NCBI GenBank assembly: GCA_024349245.1
Contig: JALDNG010000020.1
Coordinates: 7,419,501-7,483,500 of the forward strand
Source of the DNA: Neodontobutis hainanensis
Lineage: Eukaryota > Chordata > Actinopteri > Gobiiformes > Odontobutidae
Direction of reading: 5' to 3'
DNA length: 64,000 nt
The notes beneath the pieces are model-generated. The model worked only from the letters and a program-made list of their open reading frames with translations, had not been told where the DNA came from and did no database searches. Below, in pieces: positions 11,901 through 25,149 of this stretch (the first letter of the stretch is position 1; the number at the start of each line of letters is the position of its first letter). The position numbers were made by a program, and so were the translations under genes.

Positions 11901-12759
11901 TCTTGTACTACATCATCTACATTGACTTCAGCAGTAATAGCTTTAATACAGACCTGCAACTTTCAGAACATCTTTTGGGAGAGCTCCCCTCCATGGGGAG
12001 CCAATCATGTTTCAGTCGCACTGCTATTACTACCATTCATCAGTTAAGAGCCTTTTACTTTGTTGAAGCTGTTGCCGTGTGCCTTTTATTTGTACACATC
12101 AGGTTCTCAGTTTTTGGAAAAACAGATACAGTAGAAAAGCAGCAAACACACATTCAATATTGGTTTGAAGATTTAACCACAAGGGAGCATTAATTCCACA
12201 AACAATATTAGATTTTTCTTTTCAGGAGCCCAGCACAAGCAGCAACTTAACTTGATCTATGGATTTCATTTAACATGATCTAATACAGCACAGTGAATCT
12301 AATTTGTTTGAACGTCGAACACTGAAGCTTATTACTGTGAAAGACACTGCAAACGGGTTCACAGTTGAACATGAAATTCTTTGAGCACTTCACAGCATAG
12401 ATTTGACTTTGAGTTTACCTTGCTTTGCCGGCCCAGTTTAGAGATGACAAATAAGACTAAACTGAGGGCTGCACATATTCACAAAAATCACTCATTTATT
12501 ATCTGACATCTTGTTAGATGTTTGGCATGACCATCATCTACTCTGACAAGGACACTCTCTTTAATACTCTTTTAAAAACATATTATCTGCAAATGTTTTC
12601 TTAGACATTATACTCAGCCATATGTGGAATTGTTTTAAGCATTATTTTTATTGATCCACTTATGGAAATTCATTTGTGCATTTAACCAGTCCATCAGCAG
12701 TAAGTTAGGGCCATCTCATGATGTTTAGAAAGTCCTGGATCAGGGGCACTGACCTGAGG
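8951..12759. other. Gene-free interval
   Basis: No gene or repeat family is recognised over 3.8 kb. Two blocks have enhancer-like texture. Block 9190-9400 contains CCTGATTAAGTGTGATTAAG and TAATGATTA at 9323-9331. Block 10460-10690 contains CCAATTATTCCCAATGCC. Small imperfect hairpins occur, for example AGTATTTTTATA/CTATATAAAATACT at 9614-9652. Open frames are short and unsupported. Confidence 0.45.
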
Positions 12760-12875
12760 CCTGTTGCTCAAAGCCAGGTCAGCTTTTGGTCCAGGTAAGT
12801 TTAGGCTAAGTTGGGGCATACTCTGAGTTTTCTGGCTCCAGAAGGTGGTTTGGGTTTGACCTGCTCCAGAACAGG
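12760..12875. mobile_element. Small MITE-like inverted-repeat element
   Basis: The left end CCTGTTGCTCAAAGCCAGGT (12760-12779) and the reverse complement of the right end (12858-12875, CCTGTTCTGGAGCAGGTC) match imperfectly. They enclose a central part with ACTCTGAGTTTTCTGGCTCC. The form is like short DNA-transposon derivatives in fish genomes with a CCTGTTTC-type start. Target-site duplication is not clear. Confidence 0.45.
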
Positions 12876-14215
12876 TTTTATTCTGGTTTTGAGACTGTTT
12901 GATTTGCTTCCACAATGAATTTGTGTCACACTTCATGTAAAAATTCCCCATTTTAATTCATTCTTTTCATTTTTTGAGCAAATTTCCAACAGCTTTACTT
13001 GTTATTTACACTTAGTGTGAAATATCATGAAATATGTTGTGTAACTTTTGGACTATCCTCAGTGTCAGCCACTTACAATTACCGTCTTAAAACTTCAACA
13101 TCTTTTTTTCTCCTCTTGTTTTTGTGTTGCGTCCTGTTTCTCGGCAGAAATAGCCACATCCCCTTTTCCCTCCAAGTTGAAAGCTATTGGCTGTCCACTA
13201 CACGAACACGCCCAGTAGGTCAAGGGTTGTGACTCACATGTGTACGAAACTGAGCCAGTCCACCGCAGTGAAGGTTATTTTCTTTCGCCACACTGAGTTT
13301 AGGTGTAGCTCTTTCATTGTTGTTTTAATCAGGACTCAGACCTTTATTTGATGCCTTTGAAAAGAGAGTGTAATGCAAGCTCATTTGTCTGGTTCCTGAA
13401 TCCTCGCCTAAAGATTCTGCAATCATCCAAGGGTCGTGACATCTTCTCGCCTGTATTGTGACTGACATAATTGTTCGTAACCACAAAATGGTGATGTCAT
13501 GGTGCGTACAAAGCGCTCAGTGCTCATAGCAGGGCTGCTCTTTGTTCTTGTCTCTTTGAAAATCCAGCCAATTCTTGCCAAACATTCTCTCCTTCCTGTT
13601 GGCAAGAACAAAGTGGAATACCCGCCATGGAAGCAAAGCATATTTCACACCCAAACACACCTACACATCAAGTAGGATAGATTAGAGACAAGAGGCTTAG
13701 GGCGTGAAAAGCACAAATAAGATTTCTGGGCGCATTCCCATAGTTTAGACAGCTCCCAGCAGCCTTGTGTCTTGCCTGCTTTTCTTAGTGCAGGCTGAAA
13801 TTCAAATCCATATTCACAATAGAAAGGGGTGGACTGACAATGCTTGAATAGTTGAGGAGGCAGTTTTACCAGGCTGATGTAAGCTAAGGCGACAACTGAA
13901 GGCCAACAGAAGAAAAGAGTCTGCTCTTCAATGAGATTTTAAAGTTGAGAACCTGTCATAAACTTGATTATTTCAATACATCACACCTGATAAAAGACCA
14001 ACATTACATCCAAAAGGCCTGCAGGGAACCCACATCTTTAATAATACTTTAAGAGCACAAAAAATGTTGTTGTCTTCTCAAGAAAAGGTAATCATTAGTG
14101 CAGTTAAGTGTATGTTTTGTTTAAAAAATTTATACCTCTATATGTGACATTCCTTAAATGGCATTATGTCAAGGCTCTTTACTCGTCGTTGTTGGTATGA
14201 GCTAGTGTTCCAGGT
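12876..14215. other. Gene-free interval with possible regulatory block
   Basis: No gene is supported. Block 13290-13640 has little low-complexity sequence. It contains a perfect 10-bp inverted repeat TTCTTGCCAA/TTGGCAAGAA (13572-13581 and 13599-13608), which resembles an NFI-type half-site pair. Conservation is not tested. Confidence 0.4.
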
Positions 14216-14280
14216 CATTCACTCATTGATTTTCTACCGCTTTGTCCCATCATAGGCCACTGGAGCTTATCCCTGCAGTA
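14216..14280 (-). mobile_element. SINE 3' tail fragment (copy 4)
   Basis: CATTCACTCATTG followed by ATTTTCTACCGCTTTGTCCC and CACTGGAGCTTATCCCTGCA is the reverse complement of the last ~65 bp of the tRNA-SINE. It is severely 5' truncated. Confidence 0.7.
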
Positions 14281-17200
14281 GTGTTGCAATATAAAGAAAA
14301 ATCACAGTGTTGGTGGCAAGAAGGAAAATTATAAATAATGACATAAAAAATGGCAATGTTTTTGTGAATGTAACTTGTTGAACTTGTTGTATAGTGTTCT
14401 GATTTGAATGTTAAAATGGGTAGGCAAAAAAGTAAGCCTTGACTTTAACCTACGCCCTTTTGCTCAATGTAGGCTTTGTTTAAATGGAAAATATCGTATT
14501 CTCTTTTTTTTTTTTTGTCCAAAATAAAACCTACAAAACAAAACACAGTTACAATATTATTCCCAATTTTTAACAATAGTATAACTGAGCACAATATGGG
14601 TTGTACTTTCTATTACAGCTCAGTTTTTAGTCATTTAATTTTTTTGTTTTTGTTACGTAACATGTCAAAATAAGTAAAAGTCTTCTAAAACATGCAACAT
14701 TTTAAGGTTGAGTTCACTTACTGAGTCAGTTGAGACATTGAAAAAAGAAACAAATAAAAATCATGTAATAACAATTCCATTTAAACTAGAATGTGCACTT
14801 TGTACAAGATGACTTAATTTGATTTCACCAGTAATGCAGCTCCCTTCGGAAACATAAGACTTCTGGATTCATTTCATAGATGTTTTATGAGTTACTGAAA
14901 ACTGCAGAGGCATTTTTTTTACACACTAACTGAATATACATATCATAATCCTTGTATTAGCATCAGAAACTTCTCTAGCCACTGCAGGATTTACAGACTG
15001 AAATCATATTCCTCAAATTGGTCCCGTAAGAAATTGGCCATAATATCACTAATCTGTCTTTCTTTTTGTCTCGTAATGATAAATGTTAATAAAGCAATAA
15101 ATACATTTAATTTTTAACCAAGGAATAACCATGAGTGCTCATATCTGAGGATATAGAGTAAATGTGCTACCTGTGTCTGGGATACTGTGAGTGTAACTGT
15201 GTATTACATAATATCAGATTTTTTAAATCTCATCCAAGGACCACATCATGTTTCAATTATTTTCTATTTTACACTAATTAGTTCAGTATTATCTTAACTT
15301 GAGTAACTTGTCCACAGTGTTATGCTGCAAATGCAGAATAAATTGTAGATAAAAGTCTAATAAATGATTAATCTTATCTTATGTGATGAATAAATAAATA
15401 CAGGAGGACATCGAGGACTGACTGGATCCAAAGAGTGCCTTCAAAGGGTTGGTGGGTGCACAAAATCACCGCACTCAGCATCACACATGATCAAAGACTG
15501 TAGGTTGCATTCGCTTTTCACTCCTCGTTCCCCTTTAGATCTAAAAACACACTGGACTGTATTAATCCAGCCGGTGTGTTTTCAGAGAGCACTCAGTGAA
15601 CTACTTAAAGCCTCTTAATGATTACCCCAGTGATTTACGCAACATGATGCACAGTATTTTTCATTTTTCTGACTGGCCTCTAAAAAAATACTCGTCACTT
15701 TTTGCAGAGTACAGAGAATCAAAAAACTAAGAGTGTAATCCGACTTCTCTCATGTGTGTATTCTAAAGTAAGTAAAGAAATATCTTTATTTCAGGACTTT
15801 TTAAACCATTGTCTTCATGGTAACAAACAAACCAGTAAAAGAAATGTGCTCCTAATGAATAATATTGTGTGAACTGAGGGTAACCTGCTGTGCTTTAAAA
15901 GCTGAGTATTTTATTAAAAAGATAAGGCACTATGACAATAACCTCACTTTGGCCACCTGGAGTTTTTGAGGTCAACAATAGTGCCTGCAGATCTGACAGG
16001 AGCGCACAGTTTTTATTATGATCCACAACGGTTCAGAAGTCTGACTCACCAAAGTAACTTTTCTTTTACATGGTTGGTGTGGTAATAGACCTCGAACAAA
16101 TTTGATAAAAAAGTCCTTTCCATGTAAAAGAATTACATTTGTACACATTCACCTTCACATTGTACTAGCAGTCCACAAGTATAGCTTAACTGGGGTTTTA
16201 ATTGTTTTAATATATATTTTTTTGTTCTGCTAAAGTTAACTCTCTATATGATATAAATGAACTGCTCATGACTTTTCAAACTGTACCAAATACTGTGGGA
16301 CATTCAACATTGCTTGGAGTTTTGCTTGTAGCAGTCTTCTGATTATTGCCTGATTATCCCTCCATTATTTCCAAGTATCTTGTGGGCATTGAACGCTTAA
16401 ATTAGCAAGAATCCAAGGTTAATTGTGTAGGAAATAGGGGGACACCTTAATGTTAATGAGCTTTTCTGGCATTGTGCAGTAATTGTCATGACTCTACACT
16501 GTAATTTATTAAAATTACCTGAAATCTATACAAAGAGGCTTTTGTACAAGCTGCTGTTGAAGATGAGAAAAAGGTTTAGTTAGTATTCAATTCAAACCCT
16601 GCATCACGAATCAAGGAAAAGACGGCAAAGAACTGTTATCATTACAATTATGTTCAGGACTACACTAATTTATAGCACATTGTGCAGAGTGTAAACAAGG
16701 TTTTACAGGTACTATGTCATGCTGAGATCAGAATTATAATAACAACACAATCACCTTCCACACAGTATCTCTGTATTATCTACCACACGTTCACTTGATA
16801 GTGTTCTTTTACCTGTAAGTATAGTCCTGAGATACTGAGTCAGAGCCTGTAATGCCAATGCTGGATGTGTGGGGTGAGGGAGAGATCTGTACCTTACTTG
16901 ACTATTTATTTATCTGGCAACTTATTACATATACTCCCTACATTTGAACACAAATATCTGTACTTTCAACTCCTTACATTGTCAGCCTCGTTACTTTTAC
17001 AACGTCCGCAGATAACGACATGACGTAGAAGACATAACTAACATGAGAGGAAAGGTCAAGCACAGAAATAAAAGAAGGCGTCTGGCCAGTGTGGGGTTTT
17101 CAGCAGCAATATGGAGGAACAAAGTTAGACATTATTCATCCATGGCTGTATTTAAGAAAACTGTTCAAGGTTGTTGGTCCCAAGAATGATTAATGGCTTA

Positions 17201-17314
17201 GCTTATTTTGCATTTCTGTAAGTCCGTTTACAGCGTGAGCAATGCTATGGGAGAACATGGTTTTGAGAGCTAACGCTAATCACTTGCCGAGAGCCCTAGA
17301 GGTCATTGCCCTTT
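14281..17314. other. Gene-free interval
   Basis: Three kilobases of AT-rich DNA without a recognised gene or repeat family. A short hairpin, AAAACACAC/GTGTGTTTT, lies at 15544-15552 and 15574-15582. Poly-T runs occur at about 14503-14517 and 16210-16222. Confidence 0.5.
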
Positions 17315-17401
17315 AAGTGCAGTGGCTCAGTGGTAGAGCTGGAAGGTTGGTGGTTTGATTCCCACTCTCCCCACAGTTCATACTACATACATACATACAT
17401 A
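17315..17401 (+). mobile_element. tRNA-like SINE head with CATA tail
   Basis: AGTGGCTCAGTGGTAGAGCT resembles a polymerase III A box region, and GGTGGTTTGATTCCCACT a B box region. The spacing is shortened because the anticodon-arm part is missing. A CATA microsatellite (17384-17401) follows after about 10 bp. It is not a functional tRNA gene, since an acceptor stem cannot be formed. The best reading is a truncated tRNA-derived SINE of a family different from the GAAT-tailed one. Confidence 0.6.
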
Positions 17402-20340
17402 GGTTTTATATTATAACCTGACATTGACTCGAGTCACCTCGTTTAATGCTGTCTGGAGAAAACAGTTCAACAGTCGAAGATTTCACTTTCAATACCTTAT
17501 TGTGTTATACTCTGTTTACGTGTCCACTTTTTGTCACCTTTTATCGACAGACACAAATTAGTTATCAAGCTAACTGTGAGACATTTGTTATTTACAGCTA
17601 ACCCCATTTGTATGTTTTTCATAGAAACTGTTTGTGGTTACAAGAAATTGTTACTTTGATTCTAAATAAAACCCATCTTTACATGTTAAATCAACAACAA
17701 TGACATGTGACAGAGACAGCAGCTGAAGTTTATTTATAATCTTTTTTTTCTTATTCTTCTCTTTGGGATCCAATTTAAATTCTGTCAGGCGACCGATGAG
17801 ATGAAATTGACATTCATTTTGAAGACTCCCTGATATAGATAACCAATCATTCTTTTTCTTTCATTCTTATTTCATGCAGATTTGTTTTGGGCTTTAAGGC
17901 AACGGAAAAGAAATTAGACTCTTTTTTACATTTCACACATAAACACATTTCAGTTTTTTGTTGCGTTTTAATCTTACAGTTAGGTGCAAATAGAACCTTT
18001 TGTATACATTGCCATCATTGGTTCCTTAATGTATATGAATAATAAAAGCCTTTTTTTGTAGCTAACGTCTCTTGTGTCCAATGTGTAGCTAACGTCCATT
18101 GGTTTTAGTGCCACAGGGCCAGTTTAGAATAAAATGCACTGATAAATTGTGCATGTTCAGAAAGAGCGCAGGTGTACAAGGCATGGAAAGATGTTAACAT
18201 GAGTCAATTAAGTGTGCCTCCCACCTGTGATGGAGAGCAAATTCATTTTTATTTAACAATAGAGGAAATGAAAGTTCATTGGGCAATATTGTTGTGAAGA
18301 GCAGCCAGATGGGACAGGTTTCAAAAATAGTAACAGAGCAAGCAAAAAGGGAATCATCATGGGAAAATTAGTCCATCAGCCCATGACAGTTTCACAGGAC
18401 ATTGTAAATTGGAGCGCCTGCTGATGATACAATAAATTGGTGAGATTGCTTTTGTTTAACCTTTGTTTAACCCTTGCTTAAGCAAACAGACCCATTAAAA
18501 GTTAAATACCCTGTGTTTCCCTACACTGAACAGAAAATAGAAGACATTGTGTATTTAACAAGTGCATTTTCAAAATAAATTGACAAATTTAATTTAATCA
18601 TTTTGATGGTCAAAAATAACATTGTTTTAGTTTCATAAGTTGTTTTTCAATCTTTGTACTTTAATTAAAGAAGAACAATGTTGTTATTGAGGCACTTGCA
18701 TAAATGTACAATGCTTCCGATCAGTAAACTGTGTAGGTTCCTTCTCAGTTCATCGATATTAAACCTGAACCTGTTTTTTAGGTGTGTCTGCTCGAAAAGG
18801 ACGTGTGTCCACACATTGACTGTATCTCTGTAAGTGCAAAGTGTATTTCAATAAATCTGGTGTCAAAATGAAGGGGGAATTTGTGAGATTTCCCAGAAGG
18901 GATTTTTTTCAGTATGCATGTTAATGTTTCAGAATAAATCAAGATGAAAAATAGCAAAATAACCGGCTAAAAAAAAATAAATAAAAATAATAACATTTGA
19001 ATTAATATCCCCTTTAGAAAAAGGCAGTTGCAGCTCAAACACTATTTTTAATTACAGCCACAAATGGCAACATTTACGTGCACCAAATATAATTCTTCTA
19101 ATGTGAAGTCTCCATTAAAAACAGTAGGGCAGAATTTGGCAAATTTTGGCACCACCTGTTTTTGTTTGCTTGCTGTTTGGTCTGTGTCTGGAGTAAATGT
19201 AAATGGCTTAAATTTGCGTATAGCTGAGTCTCAGCTGATAAATTTGATGTGCTGCTTTGTCATATTAGGCTTTACTGTGTATATTGTATATTTGTTTGTT
19301 TGTGACATGTGACCATCTAATTGGGCAACATTTAACTTCCAAAATGTAAAGTCCCGTAATAACCATCTTTGCAGTATATGTCACTAGTCAGGTTTATGGT
19401 TACTTCAGAGATTGTTGATATACTGTACTTTTTTCAAATGAGCTACAGGAAAATGACTGATCTGACCATGAACTGCAGCCTCCTAGAAAGCAGCTTGCTT
19501 AGAAGTAGACAGCTCATTATCACTTCAAATTACTAGCAGATATTTGGCAAAGGTAAACTGTTTAGTTCTAACACAGCATGCGGGGGCTTGAAAATAATAC
19601 CATCATGAGTCATATCACTTTGTTTTTTTGCTTCCCTCTGCATAATGAGCTTATTGCCCTGAGTGATAGAAAAAGCAATGGCGCACTGTCTTTCCTTCTC
19701 TCCCCGCTGTGAACAAACTGTAGCAATTAGGAAAGCAAGATACACAACATACAGAAGTGATTTATGATGGGTTATATTTAGAGCAATACAAGCTCTTATA
19801 GACACACAAAGGTTATGATGCTATCATTTGCTTCCCACTGTGAAAGTAATTGAGTTGAGTTTGAGTTTCGGATAATATTCTAATAAAATAAATACTTTTT
19901 TTAAACAGATTGTTGTGGGGTCATGTTGAGAAAAAAGGTTTATGTACTTTTAGATGAATTCAGTACTGACCGAACACCAATTTTACTTTCGATTTGCTCA
20001 CAACAGGCGGCAAACAAGATAAGAGATAACAAAAAGAATAAATAAATAAAAAAATAAAACAACTGGAAGAAAAAGAAGACTCTTTAAGAAAGACACACAG
20101 AAGGATAGCTAAAAACTCAGCATGCCAATAACTAGAAATAAGCAACATTATTGTAGTTGACAATGAATAGAGCAAATTAGACAAAAAAAAAAGCTTTAGT
20201 GAATGAGACAACAGAGGATGTCTATGACCTTAGTCCATCCCAATTAGTTTTGCTAAGATTTATATTGTTTGCTTTACTAAGGAAGAGTTTTGCAAATCAT
20301 CATTAGAAAGAGTGCAGTATTTAGGAGTGTCAGATATTTG
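17402..20340. other. Gene-free interval
   Basis: No gene or repeat family is recognised. GTAGCTAACGTC occurs twice within 45 bp (18059-18103). A-rich runs lie near 18970-18990. The small open frames on both strands have biased, AT-driven composition. Confidence 0.5.
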
Positions 20341-20532
20341 GGTAACACTTGATATTACACTACACTTGTGCCTCCTTGTGTAACAAACTGCAATAGCATA
20401 ACCACATTATGGAATTATGTGTACTTGTATTGTAGTTAGGGTTAGGGTATGTATGTACTAAGTAGTTACATGTTATTACAGTTTAAGTACAGTGTTACAT
20501 TGTACTTCAGTGTAGTGTAAAAAAAAGTGCTT
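20341..20532 (-). mobile_element. MITE copy, family A (complete)
   Basis: The element is 192 bp with terminal inverted repeats: AACACTT...TTACACTACACTTG on the left, and AGCACTT...TTACACTACACTGAAG when the right end is read in reverse. The interior in reverse complement contains GTACATACATACCCTAACCC, matching the copy at 2363-2522. There is no coding sequence. The termini resemble fish DNA-transposon MITEs starting GGTAACACTT. The superfamily is open. Confidence 0.7.
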
Positions 20533-23196
20533 GAATATTTGTTTATGGTGTATATGCTTCAGAAATGAACAGGTGAGAGAAAGGCACTGATTTTTCCTCT
20601 TTTCTGTAGCTGAATTTAATAAAAGCCACAGAGTTTATCCATGAATTGTCAAGTTTGTCACATTATTGTTGAATTGTTATTTAAAGCAGCATGTCTTTGC
20701 AACAAGGCACCTCTCCAACTCTGTGGGGCACATGAATATATTCTACTAATATTCTACTGTAGTATTGCATTCAGTCGTTTGGCGTGTGAAAAAGTCTACA
20801 TAAGGTTGTCTTTCAGTGATGATTTGTTCAGTTTTAATCAGACTCAGAAGAGAAACTCTGGGCTCCCTGTAGGTGCACATTTACTGACTGTATCTCATGG
20901 GTTACATTGTTGGAGCCCAGCCATTTTGTGCTGTTAAAGAAAATGGTTTGGGCAGGCAGTGCAGATAGAGTGGGAACTTGGAATGACTCTGGGACATGGC
21001 TGTGAAAGACAAAGCCAACATGTGTGATTACAATCAGTGGGAGCTATGTTGGTTTAATAACAACTTGGAAATAGAATATGAGAAATACCTCCTGACAGCG
21101 ACAGTACAACCAGCGCAGAGCTTGATTAGGATCGCCAGGCGATGGGCAGCAAAGGCAAAGGAACATCACTTCACTCTTAACTGCATTCAAAGCCGCAATT
21201 ACTCACAACTGTTGTGCCGTTCTGCCTGCAAACAGAGAGCTGCGGAGATTGATGGTTGTTATGGTGCTGGGTGGTGGTAATAGCAGGCTATCTCAAGGCC
21301 CGTCCACATTCTATTCAAACAGATCCCTCCCTTAGGTCTCTAGATAAAAATCCCATCATGGGCGAAGGTAAAGACTGATAGAAACAAAGTGCATGCTGGT
21401 GTCATCTCAAGGCCTTTTGTTTGCTCCATGGGGGTCTATGTATTACACTTAAAGCATAGTACTTCAACAATCTTCTGTGTGTACTGCAAGAGTCCATTAT
21501 GTCTTGCATGGTTCAATTGATTTTTATGATAATGGTGCATATATCATTTCTCTAGCACTCATCCTTGCATAATTAATGTGTGTAATTAAGATTTTCATTA
21601 CAACAGAGCAGCTGTTGTTAGCTTCATGCTGATAATGGACTTAGATCGGACTAAGATAAATTTGCTTTGTTGATTAGGTTAGGAATTGCTCAGCTGTTTA
21701 GCTTTAACTTTGAGTGAAGCTTTATGTGTCATGTAAGCAATATAACAACAGAGGAGTTGTATTTAAGGGCTTGTCTGTTCCACAGAAGAGAAGAAAAGTT
21801 ACATTCTCAACATTCATAATGCAGTAGTTTATGGTGAGGGGGACAGTGTTTTGTTGGACAATGAAGTGCTGCTCAATTATTCTTCGCTGTAGCAATTAAG
21901 CACTTGAAGACGCACTGACCATGCAGCTGTAAATATGGAAAATAACAGAATAACCTCAGGCTTTGGTGTCACGTCCAATTAAAGAAATAGCTCAGTATTT
22001 TGTAAATGTGATTCTATTAGCTAAATTATTCCCCACAGCAGTTAGTAATCCGCACACTCCCAGTTTTGAGAAGAAAACAGGAGGCAGAAACTAAACAGTA
22101 TTCAGCTGCAAATGGAGCCAGTGAAATTGTTTTAAACACAATATTTAAAATACTTAAATACTTCAGTGTCCGTTTGTGAGCAAATTTTGCTTCAGTGATT
22201 CAGTGGATGAAAAACACCTTCAATGGGGGACATTGGTTGTACTGATAGTAGTTTTTGAAGCTTTAGAAGCCTTGTTAGGTGCAATTATCAACCATATTCA
22301 CCTTTTAGAAAATACTGGCCTCAAACTACAAAGTGCAGTCATAGACAAATAATCATTGTGGTGGCGGGTTGTGCGTTTTACACATAGCCTTTGGGGGTAA
22401 CCTTGATTTTCTGGGAGAAAAAGATCATTGCATTCATTAGCTTCCTCCAATCATCTACCAAGTTTTCAACAGAAGACGCCTCCCTTTTGCAAACGCTTTC
22501 AACGAGAGCCTTCCAAGATGGTTCTGTGAAACAGTTTTGTAGAAAAGTTCAGTCTGGCAGAGTCAGGTTAGAGAATGTATTTATATAATAAAGATTATTG
22601 ACAACCAAACAATATGTGTTGTCTGGTAACTATCACCTAAATGTTTACTGCAAATTCTCAAAATCCAGTGTATTTTTATTGTTATTTCATCTTCAACAAT
22701 TTCCTCTCTAACTCCTTTGTATTCACTGACTGAAAGGCAGAGACCAAACTGTGCACTCTCACAGTGAAAGGTAAAAAATAAAACACCTAAATACAAACTG
22801 AGTATTGTATAAAAGGTGAAAAAAGTGCTAGATGTGATATAAACTTATTCAAAAAAGCTTTAGGGTATACTTTCAATAGATAGTATTACTGCATCATGTA
22901 TATATTGTTGTAGTACAAGTATATTGCACTAATAGTACTGAGCTTTCTCAAGTAAAGCTTTTTATCCTTATGGCTGTTAGTGTGCTGTATAGTACTTCAT
23001 TCTGCGTGCACCTTCTGTGTGTAAAGATTGTACCGAGTCTTTGGTGCAGAGTCCATTATGCTTTACTGTTGTCCTCCGAGCAAACATTTGACTCAGACAT
23101 AATTGTTTTAAAGGTGAAAATGGGATTTATTTGTGTATATTCAGCAGCATTGTGCATAATTTGACTCAATGGAGAGAAAATAAATAAATAAATAAA
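20533..23196. other. Gene-free interval
   Basis: No gene is supported. The segment 20990-21300 has balanced composition and an open 94-codon frame (20996-21280) without a domain. It could be conserved noncoding DNA. An AAAT microsatellite (about 23180-23195) precedes the RTE insertion. Confidence 0.45.
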
Positions 23197-23210
23197 ACTT
23201 TTTTTATATG

Positions 23211-23641
23211 GTCATGAGCTTTGGGTCAAGAACAAGATCCCGGATACAGGCGGCCGAAATGAGCTTTCTCCGCAGAGTGGTGGGGCGCTCCCTTAGAGAT
23301 AGGGTGAGGAGCTCGGTCACTCGGGAGGAGCTCAAAGTAGAGCCGCTGCTCCTCCACATCGAGAGGAGCCAGCTGAGGTGGCTCGGGCATCTGTTTCGGA
23401 TGCCTCCCGGACGCCTCCCTAGGGAGGTGTTCTGGGCATGTCCCACCGGGAGGAGACCTCGGGGAAGACCTAGGACACGCTGGAGGGACTATGTCTCTCG
23501 GCTGGCCTGGGAACGCCTCGGTATCCCCCCGGAAGAGCTGGAGGAAGTGTCTGGGGAGAGGGAAGTCTGGGCTTCTCTACTTAGACTGCTGCCCCCGCGA
23601 CCCGACCCCGGATAAGCGGTAGAAGATGGATGGATGGATGG
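23211..23641 (+). mobile_element. RTE-clade LINE 3' end (Rex3-like), 5'-truncated
   Basis: This GC-rich 430-bp insert is very different in composition from its neighbours. It encodes the C-terminal end of a non-LTR retrotransposon polyprotein: RSRIQAAEMSFLRRVVGRSL, then LRWLGHLFRMP and RRPRGRPRTRWRDYVSRL. It ends at stop 23613-23615, then GCGGTAGAAGATGGATGGAT as the 3' tail. ACTTTTTTTATATG at 23197-23210 and ACTTTTTATATG at 23642-23653 look like a target-site duplication differing by two T. The RWLGH..RMP region and GATG-type tail point to RTE, and Rex3 is my best guess for the lineage. The frame is intact, which suggests recent insertion. Confidence 0.85.
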
Positions 23642-23653
23642 ACTTTTTATATG

Positions 23654-25149
23654 TCATATTTTTCTGTCAAAATGTGAGCCATTCCCACCCACAAATGTTA
23701 GAGAAGTCATGTTTAGCTGTCATTAGCTGTCAGTTGGACTGTCGCAGGGCTTCAGGGGACTGCAAATGCAAAGATAAAAATATAAAAGTGTACTCGTGGT
23801 GTGAATAATAACATGTTTGCTGTAACTGTCACTGTCTCACCAGATCACAGTGTGCATACCAGGGATTTTCTATGTAAAAGTGACACTCCAATGACTTGCA
23901 AATCTGAGCACAATTACTATTATACAGACTTCAAGAGGACAGTGGGAGTCTTAAATCTCCAAGAATACTGCCAGGATCCAAAATGAAACTCACTGCTGAT
24001 AATATGCTGTGTCACGTTTGATGTTTTATCCTAACCTCTGGTAAAGATTTGTTTTCCCACTTACAACATCGACATTATTGAGATAAAATGACATCAAAGC
24101 AGTCTAATAATACATTACTTGCAATAATCCATGTATCACTATTATTTGTTATCAAACATATAGTTCTCTTTCACTGTATAATTTAGACATTTAATTAATA
24201 AATAAAACTAGGTTAGAGAAAGAGTTCAAGGCTGACCATACCACTAAAGGCTTCAATATTTCATTTTATTAAGTCATAGTATTTGCCTACTCTGAGGCGA
24301 GATCCACAGTTACTACGGCTTTAATTATGAATTAATTATTCATTTAACACACCCGGACCTTTGACATCTAATGTATTATCTCACAAGATTTTAGACGCTC
24401 GTCGTTCATTTATCATCTCCTCTTTTTTGGGCAGTGAATCCACTCAAGGCCCATGGGACTTTGTGTTATAATCCAACAGAGGAACACAAGGCTGCCATCA
24501 TTTACAAAGACAGTCAGTAATGCTCTTAATGAAATTGCATTCAATATCTCAAGATAAGCATTATTAAATGGTTATCTCCTCCTGACAAACTTAGAAAGTC
24601 AATATCTGCTGTCACCTGGAAGACTGCACTACACATATAATGACAAGCAAAATGTCAATGAAATGCCATTTCCAACTATGATAATTAAGATCAGCGGTGA
24701 TTCATTTATCATGTCTTTGTTCGATAGCGCTTTCGAGTGAAAAGAGACATATCTGTGAGAATATAGTTACAATTTTTTCATTTTATTATTTCAGCAAAAC
24801 AAAGACAATGAACATAGAGGAAAAACTATAAATCATGAATGAATACAATTTAAACAGTTGGTTTGTTGTGTGTAAATTTTATTAACCAAGTGTTTAATGG
24901 AAAATGCCATTGCTAGTCGTGCCATATCTGAAACTTCATTTTGATTGGTCTTAAGTGAACCAGATCATAAGAACATGCATGAAATGAAATGTAAAGGACA
25001 ATTTTTATATTTCTTCAGAATGTTGCATGAAATAAAATGGCGTGTCTTTCTCCATGTGACTGTGAGGGCACAGTGTGGTTGGTGGCCGAATTAATGACTG
25101 GTCACTTACCTTTTGTGAGGGATGCAGGCCAGTCTCTTCCAGCAGGTAG
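23654..25149. other. Gene-free interval with possible regulatory block
   Basis: No gene is supported. Block 24340-24740 lacks microsatellites and contains several ATTA/TAAT cores, for example AATTATGAATTAATTATTCA at about 24323-24342 and GATAATTAAGATCAGCGGTG near 24681. It is a candidate conserved noncoding element, not tested by alignment. Confidence 0.4.

Noticed and set aside
11903..11962. YYIIYIDFSSNSFNT in a plus frame resembles the motif A region of a Rex1/Jockey-type reverse transcriptase
   Set aside because: The match covers under 20 residues and nothing before or after it continues the domain.
17315..17373. Functional tRNA gene
   Set aside because: The anticodon arm is missing and acceptor pairing cannot form; a SINE head fits better.
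20433..20446. GTTAGGGTTAGGGT as interstitial telomere repeat
   Set aside because: Only two units, lying inside a MITE whose other copy has a decayed version; it belongs to the element.
23208..23615. 135-codon open frame as a host gene
   Set aside because: It is the C-terminal end of an RTE-type LINE, and its first ATG lies at the target-site junction.
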